A stretch of DNA of 64,000 bases from Panopea generosa. Its lineage: Eukaryota; Mollusca; Bivalvia; Adapedonta; Hiatellidae. Made by a program: the position numbers and the translations under genes. The notes beneath the pieces are model-generated. The model was not told where the DNA came from, ran no database searches, and saw only the letters and a list, made by a program, of their open reading frames with translations. Positions 61,400-64,000 of the stretch are shown here, piece by piece (the first letter of the stretch is position 1; every line of letters begins with the position of its first letter). Location: positions 12,249,041-12,313,040 of the forward strand of contig CM055902.1 in assembly GCA_029582155.1 (NCBI GenBank). Direction: 5' to 3'.

Positions 61400-62045
61400 G
61401 AGTGCACATTAATAAAAGGTAGCAAGAAGGAAGTATCCAAAATTTTATCTGGTTGTTTTAACTAACCGCTATGTAGATAAGGATCAAGAGTTCGAGATAG
61501 ATCGCAGTGTATAGTAAGGGTTTTATGCAAGTAAGCAAAAAATGAAATTGTTAAGGGTTTTCTCAGCATCTTATTTCAACAAAACTAGAATAAAATCCCC
61601 ACTTAAAATGGTTTATTTTGTACATAAATTGAAGAAAAAATACGAAAAAACACCCGGATGTTGCCTACAGGATATAAACAAATTTGAGAAACCCGGTCTA
61701 AAGTCGGCGCCTTCAAAATTTGGATCTTAAAACATCGGAAGCGTTTATTACGGATATTTAAGACTAACCTATTAATGTATCCATAATATTTATATTTATT
61801 TGGAAATACACTGACACATAATGAAAATTACAGAATCAAATATTAAAAATGCAAACTTCTCAATTGTATTAACTTGGAAATATGACCGGTTGTCCATTTA
61901 TAAACACTCCTTTACTGTACTTTTGTCGCAATAATATTCTACTATAAAAAAGGACAAATATATTTGAAATGCACATTAATGGATAGTTGGATACCCCTGG
62001 TTTCTCTGCATCTTATTTCAACAAATAAAATCCCCAATTAAAACG
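61400..62045 (+). repeat. Two-copy direct repeat about 440-560 bp apart
   Basis: GCATCTTATTTCAACAAA, TAAAATCCCCA, TTAAAA and GGTTTA occur at 61567-61613 and again at 62008-62051. TGCACATTAAT also occurs at about 61403 and 61970. The frame 61542-61730 overlaps the first copy and is not kept in the second, so I do not treat it as a gene. Confidence 0.5.
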
Positions 62046-62113
62046 GTTTAAATTTTAAACATAGATTAAAGCATCATAGTTACTATTTCCCATTTTATAT
62101 TTGAGAGTTAATT

Positions 62114-62404
62114 AACCTGTATTAAGCAACAACTTCACATGGTCACTTTTGCTCCTTCCCTTGACTGGTTACTTAACACAGGCTTGAATGAAGGAAATAC
62201 ACAGTCTGGACATAAGTTCTCTTCAGTTCTTGTCCACTCTTCTACAATCTAGTTTTAATACTAAACAGGAACAAACAAAAAAGACAAAAATATAGCCTCA
62301 GCCTGATTCGAATGAATCCAAAACTAATTACTGTGTATGTTAATTAATCATTCAACCTTTGTGGCTGCTTAATAAAGGTGGTCGCCTACACAGGTTTGAC
62401 TGTA
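62114..62404. mobile_element. Possible MITE with AACCTGTATTAAGCAGCCAC-type ends
   Basis: AACCTGTATTAAGCAACAAC at 62114 and its inverted counterpart at 62363-62404 (reverse complement TACAGTCAAACCTGTGTAGG ... TTATTAAGCAGCCAC) bracket about 290 bp. Similar sequence lies at 30660-30730 in unit A (CTACAGTTAAACCTGTATAA, CTCTATTAAGCAGCAACTTG). No coding capacity. Confidence 0.5.
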
Positions 62405-62775
62405 TTACGATATGCCATCTGCTAATTTGGGAATTTAAGTAAATGGAATGGTACATGTGTGTAGTCAGGCTTTTATGGTACATGGGAGATGGATGTTTAA
62501 ATTACTGACATGTCCAAATACTTCTCTCAAACTGTTTTTCTAGTCAAGTGACCCTGGAGTTTCTGACATTTGATTGATCTTGTCCAGAGAAATACATTTA
62601 ATAAGTCATTGTTTAACATTAAAACCAAAAAAAACTCTACTTATGCTTAAATACAGCATGCATGTCTGATGTTTAGAATTATACAAATGGGTCATGGGTG
62701 GTAGAGTTGTCCAAGGTGGTGTTGACAAATGACCACTTACTTCTCGCTGCTTAAATTGTTGGTTACATCCCCGAT

Positions 62776-62901
62776 CTTTGAACCAAAAACATATTGTGAA
62801 AAAATTAGGAGGTTACTTGCAGAAGGACGGTTGCTCTACTGAGATCCATTACTAGGTATTCTAAGAATGTTTGGAATTGGCGTTACACCCCATTAAAATA
62901 C
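62776..62901 (+). mobile_element. SINE tail fragment, family 2
   Basis: CTTTGAACCAAAAACATATT, TTACTTGCAGAAGGACGGTT, CTACTGAGATCCATTACTAG and GGCGTTACACCCCATTAAAA follow the body order of family 2. The tRNA head is lost. Confidence 0.55.
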
Positions 62902-62984
62902 ATACTGGCTATCGACATAATGTAAATTATAGTATAGACATGTACTTTGTTTATGTCAGAGGGCAAGAAAAATATGCAGCAAGT

Positions 62985-63058
62985 CTGTTACTCGAACCTG
63001 GAACATTTTGCTTACACTTGGCAATGCTCTACCGACTGAGCTTACCAGACTGCTGACA
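62985..63058 (-). mobile_element. tRNA-like SINE head, minus strand
   Basis: Minus reading GTCTGGTAAGCTCAGTCGGT then AGAGCATTGCC is a good A box and D arm. CCAGGTTCGAGTAACAGAC holds a near-perfect B box, and TCTG/CAGA ends pair as an acceptor stem. The middle has extra bases and no clean anticodon stem, so it is SINE-like rather than a working tRNA. Confidence 0.55.
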
Positions 63059-63835
63059 TAAAATATGTGTCTCCTAACAGGTTAGGTACACACTGTGACA
63101 TTTAAATTATGCAAAAACAAATTAATAACAGGAGAAAAAAACATGTCCGGAGGTCCTGAAAACATTTTGTGATCAGCACCCATTCATGATAATATAAATG
63201 TTTGATTATGTTTGTGTTATATGACTGTTGTGTCGGTGTTTTTTTAAATAAAAAAGTGTTTTCATAACATTAGAGGGTATCATTTTAAGCGCTACTGACC
63301 AAAGGACTCGTCTGTTATCCTTTAGCAGCACATCCTCTGAAACCAATAGGGCAATTAAAATTGAAACTTCACATGGATGTTTCTATTGCATAGGAGATTT
63401 TAATATTTTAATCTGACCACCATGACTAAAAGTTGTCAAAAACTTAAAAAGTCTTCCGATGAATTGCTCATCATATTTTGGAAGTATATAAGTAGACTAG
63501 TAATGATACTCAACTACATGTATAGTTATAATAAACATCAATATTTTTTTTAATGGAACTGCGTTTGCCTATACATACACGTATTTCCATAAGTTGGGGT
63601 TTCATGTTTGTACAAAAATAGATTTAAAATAGACAATTTCCAAAAGTTTTCTTCTAAACAACAGGTAAGCATAATTTGTTCATATTTTTTTAGTTGTCCC
63701 TATGATTAGGGGTTTAAAGTTTGTACAAATCAAGGGGTTTGTGTGTATAGAGGTCCTGTAATGGGGCTTTGAGTTTTACATAGGAATACTATAGGAAAAG
63801 AACATTCTTTTTTTCCCCATCCATTTATGATTTTT

Positions 63836-63841
63836 TTTATT
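63836..63841 (-). terminator. Polyadenylation signal AATAAA
   Basis: AATAAA on the minus strand, 52 bases after the stop codon of the candidate terminal exon at 63894-63968. Spacing is suitable, though the region is AT-rich and the hexamer is common. Confidence 0.4.
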
Positions 63842-63893
63842 CAATTTGAGTTTTGAAGCATCATCTAGTCGTGACAACTTTCCTCTCTTCCTC

Positions 63894-63968
63894 TCAATAA
63901 CTCTTCTGTCGAACTTGTTCATATATGATATAAGCTTGCATATTTGCATCAGCAAGTGATTGGAGACT
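63894..63968 (-). CDS. Candidate terminal exon of a minus-strand gene entering from the right
   Basis: On the minus strand a pyrimidine-containing acceptor (CCCAGCCCCTTGATTTGCAG) ends at 63969. The following frame reads SLQSLADANMQAYIIYEQV, then RQKSY and TGA (63896-63894), 24 codons plus stop. The composition is less AT-rich than its surroundings, and an AATAAA follows at 63841-63836. A longer open frame exists in another phase (63776-63979, VSNHLLMQICKLISYMN and on), but it runs through the putative 3' UTR and becomes Lys/Asn-rich, so I prefer the shorter one. I do not recognise the protein. Upstream exons would lie beyond base 64000. Confidence 0.4.
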   Translation of the reverse strand, partial: SLQSLADANMQAYIIYEQVRQKSY

Positions 63969-64000
63969 CTGCAAATCAAGGGGCTGGGATAAATTGGGGC

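Noticed and set aside
62985-63058. Functional tRNA gene on the minus strand
   Set aside because: Good A and B boxes but no clean anticodon stem and too many bases between the boxes; SINE-like.

Overview
This window looks like AT-rich, gene-poor nuclear DNA of an animal, most likely a bivalve or other mollusc. The evidence is GT-AG exons separated by long AT-rich introns, many tRNA-derived SINE copies with A and B boxes, CR1/Jockey-like LINE 3' ends with YADD and 'WNSLP'-type C-termini, a decayed Tc1/mariner transposase, hAT-like and foldback MITEs, and very abundant micro- and minisatellites. The species is an inference from repeat style. Almost all open reading frames are short and random-looking or made of repeats, so there is no bacterial-type gene layout.

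Left part (1-25.7 kb): the 3' end of a plus-strand spliced gene of unknown function. Its best exons are 515-571, 2590-2862 and 4018-4073; their reading phases agree across both introns and the last one ends in TAA. A CTTA microsatellite lies directly against one of its splice acceptors. After it comes AT-rich DNA with scattered SINEs (one complete, with an 11-bp target-site duplication), a perfect 27-bp-arm hairpin, GAAT microsatellite arrays, 51-bp and 27-bp minisatellites, a LINE 3' end and several MITEs.

Middle part (about 25.76-51.06 kb): one old tandem segmental duplication. Unit A (about 25.76-37.86 kb) and unit B (about 38.08-51.06 kb) can be matched in the same order along their whole length. 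They differ by insertions: a LINE fragment, a Tc1-like transposase pseudogene and a SINE in A; a 507-bp MITE with 120-bp inverted arms, a SINE fragment, two dispersed repeats and expanded minisatellites in B. Each unit also holds an older internal duplication. I see no convincing gene in either unit.

Right part (51-64 kb): dispersed inverted repeats, a 61-bp minisatellite, SINEs, and a 50-bp minisatellite that has grown out of the 3' tail of a minus-strand SINE. At the right edge there is a plausible terminal exon of a minus-strand gene (63894-63968) with an AATAAA signal 52 bases after its stop codon.

There is no operon, CRISPR array or obvious gene system. The points most worth following up are the tandem duplication, the SINE-tail minisatellite, the intron-like interruption in the Tc1 transposase, and the long-armed MITE family.
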